Shown here: piece by piece, positions 35,509 to 44,039 of the stretch
Layout of the letters: each line of letters starts with the position of its first letter
Numbering within the stretch: the stretch's first letter is position 1
DNA from: Halieaceae bacterium
GTDB taxonomy: Bacteria > Pseudomonadota > Gammaproteobacteria > Pseudomonadales > Halieaceae
NCBI GenBank assembly: GCA_028280635.1
Contig: JANQLM010000104.1
Location: forward strand, 88,182 to 152,181
Length of the DNA: 64,000 nucleotides
Direction: 5' to 3'
Notes under the pieces: model-generated
Seen by the model: the letters and a program-made list of their open reading frames with translations, nothing else
Databases searched by the model: none
Told to the model about the DNA's origin: nothing
Position numbers and translations under genes: made by a program

Positions 35509-38500
35509 TTAATCCGCCTTGACGATCAGCGGCCCCACCTGGACCAGCTTTTCGCGCATGGTGGCCACTTCGCCGTCTTTCAATGTGGCCCAGCTTCGCT
35601 CGACCTCAGTCCACTCGGCGTGGAGCTTTTCGTAGACTTCGACGTACTGATCAGCCGGTTTGAAATCGGCGATGGCGATCGTCGAGGCGAGATAAGCCAG
35701 CTTCTCCATCAGCATACCGGGCAGTCGTATCACGTCCTGGCCCTTGCCGGTGTGTTTGAGCTGCAGCATCTGGTTTTCGACGCCGGTAATGCTCTTATCC
35801 AATGCCTCCAGTTCGCCGCGCATGTCTTCGTCCACCATTGGCATCAGGTCCCGAAGCTGTCTGCGAAGCCTTTCGGCTTCGTTGACGGCAATGGACATCT
35901 GCTCATAATCAGCCCGTATCTTGTCGAGCAATGCCTTCTGCTCCCGAATATCCTCGATGCCACCTGTTGAGTTGGGATCCTTTTTGAGTTCGAAGCTGTG
36001 GGTCTGTTCGAAGTCACCGGACTTCAATGTAACGGAATAGACGCCCGGACTTGCCAATATTGAGAGTGGCTTGACCAGGGATTCGCGCGTTCCGTCGTCC
36101 TTCATCGGGTACCAGTCGGCGTAGGTTGGTCTGGTGCGAAGTACCAATTCCGTTGTTGGATCCTCCTTGAAATCCCACCAGACCCGATTCATACCCACGG
36201 TGCCTTCATGTTCGATCGTGCGTACGGTTTCGCCGGCCGCATTGGCGATAACGAGAGACACTTTTTCCTCCATCTCTTCTGACTGCCAGTAGTGGAGCGA
36301 GGTGCCGGCGGGCGGATCATCGCCAAAGGACGCTTCCTTGAAGAACTGCATGACCGCGGACACCGGGTGCAGGCGGTAGGCATCCTTCGGATTGAAAAGA
36401 TGCAGCTCTGATGAGGCGACGTCACTATTGAATTGCTGGATGGGGGTGAGGTCGTCCAGAATCCAGATACCGCGGCCGTAGGTGCCTACCACCAGGTCGT
36501 TGAAGTGCTCCGGGATATCCATCCAGTACATCGGGCTGGAGGGCAGGTTGGTCATCAGCGACTGCCAGCGCTTGCCCTGGTCGAAGGAGAAGTACAGGGC
36601 GTTTTCCGTACCCAGGTAGAGCAGGTCGGGGTTGATAGGATCTTCCTTGATCATCCGCGCATAACTCAGGGGGCTGTCTTCTATGCCTGCCGTGACCTTT
36701 TTCCAGGACTTCCCATAGTTGGTGGTCCGGTACACATAGGGCTTGAAGTCGCCCATCTCATGGGCATCAACCGTCAGGTAAGCGGTGCCCTCATTGTGCT
36801 GGGAGGCTTCTATGTTGCGAACGGCCCCGTAGCTGGGCATGCCCGGAATCTTTCTGGTGATGTTCTCCCAGTTTGCGCCACCATCCTGGCTGACATGTAC
36901 CTGGCCGTCATTGGTGCCAGCCCACAGCAGGCCCTTCTTTAGGGGTGATTCGTCGAGGGCGTAGACCACGTTGGCGTACTCCACGCCGATATTATCGCCG
37001 GTGAGCCCTCCGGAAAACTGTTGCTTGCTGACGTCGTTTAGACTGAGGTCGGGGCTGATGATCTCCCAGCTCTGGCCGCCGTTGCTTGTGCGGTGCACGT
37101 ACTGGCTGGCGACGTACACCGTGTTGTTGTCGTGCGGTGATATCAGCAGTGGGAAGGTCCACTGGAAACGATACTTGACGTCTGCGGCGGGCGTGCCGGC
37201 GGTGAGCTCTGGCCAGACTTCCACCTGCCGGAACTGGCCGTTGCGCTGATCATAGCGAACGACAACGCCGCCCAGGGCCCCGAAACCGGAGGCGCTGGAC
37301 CAGATAATGTTTGGATCCGTCGGGTCGGCGGTGGCGAACCCGCTCTCGCCGCCGCCCACGTCATGCCAGAGGCCGGTGCCAATAAAAGAGCCAAAGAAGG
37401 TTTGGCTGCGGCTGCGGCTGGGACCTTTCATGGAAGGCCCATCCTGGCGGTTGGTCAGTACGTTGTAGGGCACTTCCGTGTCGGTAGTCACGTGGTAGAG
37501 CTGTGCTACCGGCAACTGAACGCGGTGCCAGGATTGGCCACGGTTGTGGCTGATCGACAGTCCACCATCGCCGACCACGATTTGCCGGTCGCCGTTGGTC
37601 GGGTCCACCCACATTTCGTGGTGGTCCCAATTGGGGCCGCTTCCGGGCTTGGCGACGGTCGTGGTTTTGCCGCCATCGATGCTGGTCGCATAGGCCGCAG
37701 AGAAGAAATAGATTTCGTTGGGATTGTCCGGTGACGCGGTGCTGCGCGTGTAGTAGGCGCCGCGGCCCGACAGGTCGCGGTCTGAGTTGACCAGGGTGAA
37801 CGTCTCACCGCGGTCTTCAGAGCGCCACAGCTCGCCGGTATTGGTATCTTCTCCATCCAGCGGGATGCCGTCGCCGGTCTCTATCAGAGCGTAGAGTCGG
37901 CCCTGCTGTGCCGCGGTCATGGCCAGGGAGATTTTTCCCACCTCGCCTTCAGGCAGACCATCGCTTTCCAGCTTATTCCAGGTCGCGCCCGCATCGAGAG
38001 ATTTGTAGATGCCACCGCCCGGCCCGCCGCTTTTCCTGGTCCAGGGCCGCATCTCGAGGGACCACATACCCGCGAACAGTATGCGCGGATTGAAAGGATC
38101 CATGATCAGGTCTGAAGCGCCGGTGTCCTCATCCACGTGCAGAACCTGGGTCCAACTGGCACCGCCGTCGGTGCTCTTGTAGATGCCACGCTCTTTCTGT
38201 GGGGTGTAGCCGTGCCCCAGCGCTGCCACGTAGACCACATCGGGGTTGTTGGGATGCACCACAATGCGGCTGATGCGCCCGGTGTTTTCCAGCCCCATAT
38301 GCGACCAGTTGTCGCCGCCATCGGTCGATCGCCAAACACCATTACCCAGGGAGACATTGGAGCGAATAAAGGACTCGCCGGTACCGGCATACACAATCTC
38401 TGGTTCGCTAGGCGCCAGCGCCAGCGCGCCAATGGAGTGTACGCGCTGTCCATCAAACACCGGCTTCCAGTTCAGGCCGCCGTCGGTGGACTTCCAGATG

Positions 38501-38697
38501 CCACCGGAAGCCGCGCCCACGTAGTAGGTCATTGGATCACCAGGGACACCGGTCACCGAGATAAGGCGATTGCCAATGGGGCCAATATGACGGAACTGTA
38601 ACTGCTCCATCTGCTCGGTGGTCAGGGTCTGCGCGAAGCCTGTGGAACACAGGACGCAGAGAACGACGGGAAGCAAGCGTTTCATTATTGTGTGCAT
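35509..38697 (-). CDS. Exported BNR/VPS10-sortilin-like beta-propeller protein
   Basis: A 1062-residue secreted protein. Signal peptide MKRLLPVVLCVLCSTGFAQ (an ATG at 38685 is an alternative start). Residues 30-770 carry many BNR/Asp-box repeats (SxDGGxxW forms such as STDGGLNW, STDGGDNW, SQDGGANW, SFDQGKRW), as in the two-propeller sortilin/glycosyl-hydrolase-like family. A C-terminal region of about 300 residues has an Ig-like segment and a helical tail. The family is common in marine bacteria and often wrongly called xyloglucanase; no catalytic site is evident. Its last 66 codons are duplicated at 33605-33811. Confidence 0.87.
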   Translation of the reverse strand: MHTIMKRLLPVVLCVLCSTGFAQTLTTEQMEQLQFRHIGPIGNRLISVTGVPGDPMTYYVGAASGGIWKSTDGGLNWKPVFDGQRVHSIGALALAPSEPEIVYAGTGESFIRSNVSLGNGVWRSTDGGDNWSHMGLENTGRISRIVVHPNNPDVVYVAALGHGYTPQKERGIYKSTDGGASWTQVLHVDEDTGASDLIMDPFNPRILFAGMWSLEMRPWTRKSGGPGGGIYKSLDAGATWNKLESDGLPEGEVGKISLAMTAAQQGRLYALIETGDGIPLDGEDTNTGELWRSEDRGETFTLVNSDRDLSGRGAYYTRSTASPDNPNEIYFFSAAYATSIDGGKTTTVAKPGSGPNWDHHEMWVDPTNGDRQIVVGDGGLSISHNRGQSWHRVQLPVAQLYHVTTDTEVPYNVLTNRQDGPSMKGPSRSRSQTFFGSFIGTGLWHDVGGGESGFATADPTDPNIIWSSASGFGALGGVVVRYDQRNGQFRQVEVWPELTAGTPAADVKYRFQWTFPLLISPHDNNTVYVASQYVHRTSNGGQSWEIISPDLSLNDVSKQQFSGGLTGDNIGVEYANVVYALDESPLKKGLLWAGTNDGQVHVSQDGGANWENITRKIPGMPSYGAVRNIEASQHNEGTAYLTVDAHEMGDFKPYVYRTTNYGKSWKKVTAGIEDSPLSYARMIKEDPINPDLLYLGTENALYFSFDQGKRWQSLMTNLPSSPMYWMDIPEHFNDLVVGTYGRGIWILDDLTPIQQFNSDVASSELHLFNPKDAYRLHPVSAVMQFFKEASFGDDPPAGTSLHYWQSEEMEEKVSLVIANAAGETVRTIEHEGTVGMNRVWWDFKEDPTTELVLRTRPTYADWYPMKDDGTRESLVKPLSILASPGVYSVTLKSGDFEQTHSFELKKDPNSTGGIEDIREQKALLDKIRADYEQMSIAVNEAERLRRQLRDLMPMVDEDMRGELEALDKSITGVENQMLQLKHTGKGQDVIRLPGMLMEKLAYLASTIAIADFKPADQYVEVYEKLHAEWTEVERSWATLKDGEVATMREKLVQVGPLIVKAD

Positions 38698-38831
38698 AGC
38701 TTTACCTGGGTTAGTAGTGAAGTAGGTGACCGGTGGAAGCCATCACTGGCGTATCCGCGGCGGGCGCAAGGGTTCAGGGACACCGCAATGCTAGTTAATC
38801 ATCGGCGATTCAGCCACTTTCGAGGCATTTT

Positions 38832-39056
38832 TCATTGGCCGCTCCGTTCGGCTTGCTCGAACCACTGAATGACCTGCTGCAGGTAGGCATCGCCGTACAG
38901 ATCAGTGAATTCTCGCGTAGCGCTATCACCCGGGTTGCGAAGCGCGGTGATTCGAGCGCGAGCATACTCCGGTGTGAGGTCAATCCGGCAACGCTCCGTG
39001 ATGGCATGGCGCCATTCTTCGTAGCTTTGGAAGTAGAAGCCGCGGGTATCGGTCAT
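38832..39056 (-). CDS. Small conserved hypothetical protein
   Basis: A 74-residue protein starting MTDTRGFYFQSYEEWRHAIT, with an acidic, helical composition ending QQVIQWFEQAERSGQ. A GAGG lies about 12 bases before the ATG at 39056; an in-frame ATG at 39074 adds six residues. The sequence has normal coding character, but I recognise no family. No operon partner. Confidence 0.6.
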   Translation of the reverse strand: MTDTRGFYFQSYEEWRHAITERCRIDLTPEYARARITALRNPGDSATREFTDLYGDAYLQQVIQWFEQAERSGQ

Positions 39057-39074
39057 CGATCGAGTGCACCTCAT

Positions 39075-39442
39075 GTGTTACGGGCGTCTTACTGGAGCCA
39101 GCTAGCAATTATCCGCCAGGCGCGCAGTGTGCCGCGATGAGAAACCGCGAATTGCGCGCACTGCGGCAAGCGGGGCGTTTTGCGGTGGTTTATCTTGTGG
39201 CCACAAAATGAAACGATACAACATTACATTTTATCACTGCGATATCCAAGTGCTGATTCAGTGCGGGAGGCCGCCGCCAGGCTGCATGAACACGGTGCGG
39301 GTTTTAAGCCACTTACAAACCTGGTGGCACGCTGCGCCCGAGAGGGGCGGGGAGCTGGCGACTATCGAGCGGTTCGTCCGCGGCATCGCGGTGTCTTGGA
39401 TGGTAGGCAAGGCGGTATACAAGACGGTAGAGGAGGAGCCAG
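39075..39442. other. Leader region upstream of dksA2 (368 bp)
   Basis: Contains a Zur-like box (39215-39227) about 215 bp before the dksA-like gene. Open frames exist after it, such as one reading DSVREAAARLHEHGAGF near 39260, but none has a supported start or family. A long untranslated leader or a decayed gene is possible. Confidence 0.4.
39215..39227. promoter_or_regulatory. Zur-like box upstream of the dksA2-like gene
   Basis: GATACAACATTAC; with flanks, the 23-bp stretch 39210-39232 matches GAAATGTTATANTATAACATTTC at 17 of 22 defined positions. That is the best extended match among those checked. Confidence 0.65.
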
Positions 39443-39931
39443 ATGCCGGCAAAGACTGAGGGTTCAAAGAAGAAGGCTGCGGCCAGGGCGCCTGGCAAGG
39501 CCAGCACATTCGATCTCAGCATTTATGGTGTTGCGCCCTATAAGCCCAAGAGAAACGAAAAATATATGAGCGACGCTCAGCTCCAGCACTTTCGGACGAT
39601 TCTCGAAAACTGGAAAAAGGAGCTGATGGAAGAGGTGGATCGTACGATCCATCACCTTCGGGACGAAGCCGGCAATCTCCCGGATTCAAACGACCGGGCG
39701 AGTTTGGAAACCGAGTTCGGCTTGGAACTGAAAACCCGCGACAGGGAGCGCAAGTTGCTGCGCAAAATCGATGCCGCCCTCGAGCGCATCAACCAGGGCA
39801 CCTATGGCTATTGCGAGAAAACCGGCGAGGAGATCGGGCTGGGCCGACTCGAGGCACGGCCGATTGCCACCATGTCTGTAGAAGCGCAAGAGCGCTACGA
39901 ACAGACCGAGCGGCACTTCGGTGATCACTAG
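39443..39931 (+). CDS. dksA2: DksA paralogue lacking the zinc-finger cysteines (DksA2-like)
   Basis: RNA polymerase secondary-channel factor of 162 residues. The coiled-coil tip keeps the Asp pair (NLPDSNDRAS, D81 and D84), and LEARP is conserved. The zinc finger of normal DksA (CxxC-17-CxxC) is reduced to one Cys: C124 remains, and the other three positions are T127, S145 and A148. P. aeruginosa DksA2 shows the same loss and replaces DksA under zinc starvation. The N-terminal 40 residues are Lys/Ala-rich. SD GAGGAG precedes the ATG. A Zur-like box upstream fits Zur repression. Confidence 0.93.
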   Translation: MPAKTEGSKKKAAARAPGKASTFDLSIYGVAPYKPKRNEKYMSDAQLQHFRTILENWKKELMEEVDRTIHHLRDEAGNLPDSNDRASLETEFGLELKTRDRERKLLRKIDAALERINQGTYGYCEKTGEEIGLGRLEARPIATMSVEAQERYEQTERHFGDH

Positions 39932-39996
39932 CCCCGCCGGCGGCGCCTGGATGGCCCTGCTCAGGCATGCCGGAGCGGCCCGCCCCGGCGTTTCGC

Positions 39997-40215
39997 CTAG
40001 GGATTTTCTGCAAGAAAAGTCGCGAGCGCGTCTTTCCAGAAGCGAGCGGCGGTATGCGTGCCGTGCCCCCGCGTCTGTTCACTCGCCGGAATTAGGACAA
40101 ACCTGGCCTTCGGCATCTGCGCCGCCAGAGCTTCAGGCTTGCCCAGCCCGGGAGGATTGATGAAATCATCGGCGGAGTTGATCCACAGCACTGGCACCTT
40201 TGGCCGGTGGTGCCG
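39997..40215 (-). pseudogene. Remnant of an alpha/beta hydrolase (homoserine O-acetyltransferase-like) C terminus
   Basis: The minus strand encodes PKVPVLWINSADDFINPPGL and onward to HGTHTAARFWKDALATFLAE, the acid (Asp) and His loops of an alpha/beta-hydrolase C terminus. The N-terminal two thirds, with the nucleophile, are missing; upstream in frame the sequence is unrelated and ends near a Zur-like box. It appears to be a truncated gene left by rearrangement. Confidence 0.65.
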
Positions 40216-40346
40216 AGCCGTCAAACAAATACGTCGTCCGCAATACAGATGTGGATTCAGAGAAGCGGACGTCCGACGCTCGCACCGTACAGGTGCCTGG
40301 AGAAACGTCCAGACACGAACAGACCCGGGGCATGTACAAAAGAAAT

Positions 40347-40359
40347 GATATAACATATC
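40347..40359. promoter_or_regulatory. Zur-like box upstream of the DUF1636-ABC-COG0523 operon
   Basis: GATATAACATATC, a near-perfect palindrome flanked by GAAAT and TTTAA. It lies 192 bp upstream of a 48-codon frame and about 390 bp before the DUF1636 gene. Confidence 0.6.
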
Positions 40360-40538
40360 TTTAATAGACTACACTTGCAGAGGTGAAGATTCTGGCCAGA
40401 TTTGCACGTTAGAGGGTGCCTGGCTTCTCGCTCCTGTAAGCACTAAGTGTGAAGACGCAAGACCGTCCGGGACGCTTATGGGTCGACGCGATCCGGTAGC
40501 TCCCTGGAAGGCTGGCTGACTTTCGTCGGAGAACACTG

Positions 40539-40685
40539 ATGCCACGATTGAGAATCTCCGTCTGCGAGCCTCTGCTTAAGGTTCTTTCAGATCCGATTGC
40601 TTTAGCGCTGCGAAATAGCACTCACGCCGGTGAGAGAATTTATACACCTGTGGAGTTCCGCAATCGGGTCGTGCGACGTGGATGA
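40539..40685 (+). CDS. Possible 48-residue protein in the leader of the zinc operon
   Basis: A short frame starting MPRLRISVCEPLLKVLSDPI with a GGAG placed seven bases upstream. It is basic at its C terminus (FRNRVVRRG). It lies between the Zur-like box and the DUF1636 gene. It might be a small gene, a leader peptide or a truncated gene. I do not recognise it. Confidence 0.35.
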   Translation: MPRLRISVCEPLLKVLSDPIALALRNSTHAGERIYTPVEFRNRVVRRG

Positions 40686-40746
40686 GGTTCCTTCCGGGCA
40701 CAACCAGACGCGCACCGCTGCTGAGCCTGAACCCGAGCGAAACGCA

Positions 40747-41115
40747 ATGGCAGTATGCACACTACACGTGTGCACATCCTGTCGGTCTCCGGGGACTCCG
40801 CGCGAACCGCGCGAGAGCCGCCCAGGTTTCATCCTGTACAAGCAACTCCTGGAGGCCCTCAGCCGCCATCCGCTGAGGGACAGGGTGGACGTGCAAGCGG
40901 CAGAGTGTCTGAGTCTGTGCCCGCGCCCTTGCGGAATCGCGCTCTCATCTCCAGGGGCCTGGAGCTACCTGTTTGGAGATCAGCGTCCGGGTGAGAGCGC
41001 GGAAGCCATTCTGGAATGTGCCGCCTACTACATTGAAAGCCCAGAGGGGTTCATGGCGAGGGAGAAGCGCCCCAAGTCGCTGCGTGCGAGCGTTCTAGGG
41101 CGGGTGCCGCCATGA
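40747..41115 (+). CDS. DUF1636 metal-binding/ferredoxin-like protein
   Basis: A 122-residue protein with six conserved cysteines: LHVCTSCRS near the N terminus and CLSLCPRPCGIAL in the middle, then WSYLFGDQRPGESAEAILECAAYYI and a C-terminal REKRPKSLRASVLGRVPP. This is the DUF1636 pattern, a thioredoxin-like 2Fe-2S-type fold by resemblance. Homologues lie beside metal ABC transporters and CobW-type genes, and a role in cobalamin or metal handling is unproven. The ATG at 40747 fits the family start; a GTG at 40630 gives a longer form. It overlaps the next gene by ATGA. Confidence 0.85.
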   Translation: MAVCTLHVCTSCRSPGTPREPRESRPGFILYKQLLEALSRHPLRDRVDVQAAECLSLCPRPCGIALSSPGAWSYLFGDQRPGESAEAILECAAYYIESPEGFMAREKRPKSLRASVLGRVPP

Positions 41116-41324
41116 GGGAGGCGGCAGATAGTGGCTCCGATCATCGACTTCGCATTGATTCCGGCGCTGCTTCCCAAGACACGAAGACCTCGAGGCACGC
41201 ACCGGTGCCGGAGGCGCCTGCCAGTCGGTTTCCGTGCCTGACCGACCTGAGCCCGAGCCGTCTGCTTACAGGCGCAGTGTGTATTTCGATGATCCTGTGG
41301 TTCGCGATCATTCTGGTGATCTGA
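41112..41324 (+). CDS. Small single-pass membrane protein in the zinc ABC operon
   Basis: A 70-residue protein. The first 45 residues are polar, with several His, Ser, Pro and Arg. Residues 51-70 form one hydrophobic helix (LLTGAVCISMILWFAIILVI) at the extreme C terminus, i.e. a tail-anchor layout. Its start overlaps the DUF1636 stop (ATGA) and its stop overlaps the start of the ABC ATPase (TGATG), which strongly supports real translation. I know of no named family. It may assist the transporter (inference). Confidence 0.6.
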   Translation: MREAADSGSDHRLRIDSGAASQDTKTSRHAPVPEAPASRFPCLTDLSPSRLLTGAVCISMILWFAIILVI

Positions 41325-42082
41325 TGTCAGCTATTCTCCAGATCCACAATCTCGCTCTGGGCTACCCCACGTTAACGCTGTTCCGGCAGTTGTCCTTCAG
41401 TATTGAACCCGGCACAACGGTCGCTGTTCTCGGTGCGAATGGCTCCGGCAAGAGTACCTTCATAAAGTTGCTCCTCGGTTTGGTCTCGCCGCTGTCGGGT
41501 GAACTGCACTGGCCCAGAGGTCGCCCAGCCGAAATCGGTTATCTCGCGCAGATGGCTGAATTTGACCGACGGTTCCCGATTCGCGTGAGGGATCTGGTCT
41601 CCATGGGAGCCTGGCAAAGGTTCGACCTATGGTCCGGGCTCAACCGCTCCAAGCGCTGCCGGGTAGGCGCGGCGCTTGAAGATGCCGGCATTCAGGCGCT
41701 GGCAGATCGGCCGCTCCACACACTGTCGGGCGGGCAACTCCAGCGTGCCTTGTTCGCACGTGTGATGGTGCAGGACTCACCGCTGATTCTGCTGGATGAG
41801 CCGTTTGACGGCGTCGACCAGAGCACTGAAGAGCATCTGCTGTCGATCATTCAACGCTGGCGTAGCGAAGGGCGCGCGGTCGTTATGGTCGTCCACGATC
41901 TGTCTTCCGTGCTCGACCACTGCAATAAGGTCTTGCTCCTCGGGAATGGGGAAGCAACATACGGGACGGTTGAGAGCGTGCTCACGGCGGATCGCCTGGT
42001 GGCGCAGGGTTATTTTTCGGTGAGCCAGGCAGCCTGGATGCTCAGCGGACCGGAAGTAAAACCGGTGAACGGCGGTGTTTGA
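41324..42082 (+). CDS. Metal ABC transporter ATP-binding protein (ZnuC/MntB-like)
   Basis: ATPase of 252 residues for a cluster 9 metal importer. Walker A GANGSGKST, Q-loop GYLAQMAEFDRRFPIRVRDLV, signature LSGGQLQRALFAR, Walker B LILLDEPFDGVD and switch VVHDLSSVLDHC. ATG at 41324 overlaps the stop of the 70-residue membrane protein. With the following permease and binding protein it makes a complete ZnuABC-type importer, in the order C-B-A. Confidence 0.9.
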   Translation: MSAILQIHNLALGYPTLTLFRQLSFSIEPGTTVAVLGANGSGKSTFIKLLLGLVSPLSGELHWPRGRPAEIGYLAQMAEFDRRFPIRVRDLVSMGAWQRFDLWSGLNRSKRCRVGAALEDAGIQALADRPLHTLSGGQLQRALFARVMVQDSPLILLDEPFDGVDQSTEEHLLSIIQRWRSEGRAVVMVVHDLSSVLDHCNKVLLLGNGEATYGTVESVLTADRLVAQGYFSVSQAAWMLSGPEVKPVNGGV

Positions 42083-42974
42083 GGTCTTCGCTGAGATGTC
42101 GAGCTTCGCGTTCATGCAACGCGCCTTCGTGGCGACGACAGTTTTGTCTTTCTCCGTCGCACCGGTCGGCGCCTTTCTCGTTCTTCGTCGGCTTTCCCTG
42201 GCTGGGGAAGCCATGGCCCACGCGATCACTCCGGGCATCGTCATTGGCTTCGCGCTGGCTGGTCTGTCCGTGACGTCGCTTCTGGTGGGCGGGCTCATAG
42301 CGGGTGTCGGCGTTGCGGCGTTGGCGTCACTATTGGCGCGGAGAACGATTTTACGCAGCGATGCGAGCCTCGCTTCGCTCTACCTGATTGCGCTGGCACT
42401 GGGCATTTTTCTCCTGTCGGCGGCGGGTTCGGCGGTGCCCCTACAGAGTTTCCTTTTCGGCTCCATCCTGGGAATCGATGATCCGTCGCTGATTCTCCTC
42501 GGCAGCGTTGCAACGGTGACGCTGGTCTCCTTTGCCGTGCTACTGCGGCCACTGATCATCAGCACTTGCGATCCGGTGTTCTTTGAGTCGCAGACACGAC
42601 GGCCTTGGCTGGTCGAACAGGGGTTCATGCTGCTCCTTGTGCTGAATCTGCTGGCGGCTTTCAAGACTCTCGGTACGCTGATGGCCGTCGGCCTGATGAT
42701 TCTTCCCGCGACTGCGGCACGCTACTGGGCGCATACCATTACCGGGCAGCTATGGCTCGGCCTGGTATTCGCCCTGTCGAGTTGCTGGGTAGGTCTAACC
42801 CTGTCGTTCCTGTTTCCCGAAACCCCGTCCGGACCGGCGATTGTCCTGGTCGCTGGCTGCCTGTTCCTGGTCTCGGTGCTGCTCGGTCCGCTGGGTTTCG
42901 GGAGCCAGATTTACAGTCCGTCCCGCGGGGAAGGCGGTAATGTGCCCCAGGGCGCTGCGGGCGGGAGGATGTGA
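42075..42974 (+). CDS. Metal ABC transporter permease (ZnuB-like)
   Basis: A 299-residue ABC-3 family permease with about eight helices. Blocks: FMQRAFVATTVLSFSVAPVGAFLVLRRLSLAGEAMAHA in family position (split by helix ends), LLVLNLLAAFKTLGTLMAVGLMILPATAARYWA. Likely GTG start at 42075, overlapping the ATPase by 8 bp; an in-frame ATG at 42096 is an alternative. It forms the membrane channel of the zinc/manganese-type importer. Confidence 0.9.
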   Translation: MFEVFAEMSSFAFMQRAFVATTVLSFSVAPVGAFLVLRRLSLAGEAMAHAITPGIVIGFALAGLSVTSLLVGGLIAGVGVAALASLLARRTILRSDASLASLYLIALALGIFLLSAAGSAVPLQSFLFGSILGIDDPSLILLGSVATVTLVSFAVLLRPLIISTCDPVFFESQTRRPWLVEQGFMLLLVLNLLAAFKTLGTLMAVGLMILPATAARYWAHTITGQLWLGLVFALSSCWVGLTLSFLFPETPSGPAIVLVAGCLFLVSVLLGPLGFGSQIYSPSRGEGGNVPQGAAGGRM

Positions 42975-43867
42975 TGAGTCTGCTGAAGTTACTTCGTACC
43001 CTCCTGACCATTGCATCGCTCCAGGTGATCGCCTTGTCAGCCCAGGCACAGGAGGTAAAGGTGGTCGCCAGCTTTTCGATCCTCGGTGACATGGTTGAAG
43101 AGGTTGTCGGTGATCTCGCCAGCGTACGTACCATTGTTGGCGCAGATGCGGACGCGCACATCTATCAACCCGCCGTTGCCGATGCACGGGCGGTGGCTGA
43201 GGCCGACGTTATCTTCCTCAACGGCCTCGGCTTTGAAACATGGGTGGATACCCTGATCGCGGAGTCTGGAACCCGAGCCGCCGTCTATGTGGCGACGCAT
43301 GGCATCGCCCCTATCGAGATCGATGGTGTCACTGACCCACACGCCTGGAACTCACTCTCAAACGGTGCAATCTATGTCCGCAATATCGCCAGTGCGATGG
43401 GCAAGGTCATGCCGGAACACGCCGACGTGATCACGGCGAAGTCCGAAGCCTACATCGGCAGGCTGCAGGCCCTGGACGCTGAGGCTCGCGCCAGGATTGC
43501 CGCGCTGCCGGCGAATCGCCGCACTGTTGTCACCGCTCACGACGCATTCGGGTATCTGGCAAACGCCTACGATCTCACTTTTCTCGCGCCCCAGGGCATC
43601 GACACTGATGGTGAGCCCTCGGCACGTGATCTGGCGGTTTTGATTGAGCAACTACAGTCTGAAGCCGCAGCCGCACTGTTTGTGGAAAACATCACCAGCC
43701 CGGTGCTCGTCCGGCAGATCTCTGAAGAGACCGGTATCCGGATTGGTGGGCGCCTGTATTCAGACGCGCTGTCCGAACGCGGGGGGCCTGCGACTAGCTA
43801 CCTGGAAATGTTCCGCCACAATCTCGACGCCTTGCTGGACGCGCTTGAGCAGACAGCGGTGCGTTGA
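42974..43867 (+). CDS. Metal ABC transporter substrate-binding protein (ZnuA-like)
   Basis: Periplasmic cluster A-I binding protein of 297 residues. Signal peptide SLLKLLRTLLTIASLQVIALSAQA, then VVASFSILGDMVEEVVGD. Candidate metal ligands are His in DADAHIYQP, His in DPHAWNSLSNG, His in VVTAHDAFGYLA and Asp in RLYSDAL: three His and one acidic residue, as in zinc/manganese-binding proteins. The His-rich loop of E. coli ZnuA is absent. Good SD (GGGAGG). Zinc specificity is inferred from the context. Confidence 0.9.
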   Translation: MSLLKLLRTLLTIASLQVIALSAQAQEVKVVASFSILGDMVEEVVGDLASVRTIVGADADAHIYQPAVADARAVAEADVIFLNGLGFETWVDTLIAESGTRAAVYVATHGIAPIEIDGVTDPHAWNSLSNGAIYVRNIASAMGKVMPEHADVITAKSEAYIGRLQALDAEARARIAALPANRRTVVTAHDAFGYLANAYDLTFLAPQGIDTDGEPSARDLAVLIEQLQSEAAAALFVENITSPVLVRQISEETGIRIGGRLYSDALSERGGPATSYLEMFRHNLDALLDALEQTAVR

Positions 43868-44039
43868 ATGACGCGGCTGGGGAGGTGAGGGCATGTTGAT
43901 CGGCAAGCTGAGCAAGTCCAGGTGCACGATTGGCACTGATGACCTTAACCGGTGTGCAAGGCGTGGGTTGCGACGCACAGTTTGCCGTTTTTCCAACGTT
44001 TAACAGAAAGACTCAACTGAACTTTCCAAGGAGACTGAG

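Noticed and set aside
35509..38697. Naming the BNR protein a xyloglucanase or sialidase
   Set aside because: Asp-box repeats alone do not show catalysis; no glycosidase active-site residues could be assigned.
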